Positions 5,391-5,471 of a DNA stretch of 5,471 bases are shown in pieces. The stretch covers positions 1-5,471 of the forward strand of contig JAFDJC010000220.1 in the NCBI GenBank assembly GCA_019307665.1. The letters are read 5' to 3'. Both the position numbers and the translations under genes were made by a program. Each line of letters starts with the position of its first letter. The first letter of the stretch is position 1. The notes below the pieces were generated by a model, which saw only the letters and a list, made by a program, of their open reading frames with translations, did no database searches and had not been told where the DNA came from. This DNA is from Deltaproteobacteria bacterium. GTDB taxonomy: Bacteria > Desulfobacterota > Desulfobacteria > Desulfobacterales > SURF-7.

Positions 5391-5471
5391 ACTTCTGTTC
5401 CACTACTATTCATCTGAGTATCACACATCGCTTTCAGCAGCTCATATTATATAGACCTCTGCGGCGTTACC

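Noticed and set aside
5442..5471. Possible end of an upstream minus-strand gene (nine codons then TGA)
   Set aside because: The open stretch is only nine codons long and has no recognisable family ending; not supportable.
5453..5471. GCGGCGTTACC near the right edge as a possible integron attC core
   Set aside because: Only one GTTA-like core is visible, without a matching inverse core or paired arms; the window ends too soon.

Overview
All genes found in this 5.5 kb window lie on the minus strand, so transcription runs from high to low coordinates. The window holds two functional blocks: a biotin regulation and uptake cassette (birA, bioY, bioM, bioN; about 5301 down to 1962) and, downstream, the start of a Trk potassium uptake operon (trkA, then the first third of trkH, cut by the left window edge). 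Base composition is moderate with AT-rich gaps. Two dispersed-repeat-like palindromic elements sit in the gaps. The gene style, TTG start use, and CCGGCGAAAGCCGG / CCGGATCAAGTCCG repeat motifs suggest a Gram-negative bacterium, possibly Desulfobacterota (Desulfobacterales-like). This is an inference from style, not a measured placement.

Biotin block. birA encodes a two-function biotin protein ligase and repressor with an N-terminal winged helix. About 30 bp upstream of its start is a clear BirA-type operator, two 9-bp half-sites separated by 14 bp, so birA is probably autoregulated. Downstream in the same direction follow bioY (the biotin-binding S component), bioM (the ECF ATPase) and bioN (the ECF transmembrane coupling protein). 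Together these three would form a dedicated BioMNY biotin importer. No second BirA box was seen before bioY or bioM, which suggests that the operator at birA controls the whole cassette. No biotin synthesis gene (bioA, B, D, F) is present in the window.

Gaps in the biotin block. The 151-bp gap between birA and bioY contains an 82-bp long inverted repeat (26-bp arms, 24 matching). The 134-bp gap between bioY and bioM contains a compound palindromic repeat with two hairpins. Neither is followed by a good T-run in the transcript direction, so they look more like REP/MITE-type elements inside an operon than like intrinsic terminators. They may still affect mRNA stability or the ratio of BioY to the energizing module.

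Potassium block. A 113-bp AT-rich gap with a consensus -35 box separates bioN from trkA. trkA starts with TTG and carries two complete RCK units. Its stop codon overlaps the trkH start (TAATG), indicating translational coupling. The trkH fragment includes the first selectivity-filter loop.

Right edge. The 229 bp upstream of birA holds the operator, a birA -35-like box, a good plus-strand promoter-like sequence facing right, and a 22-bp dyad. No gene could be recognised there.
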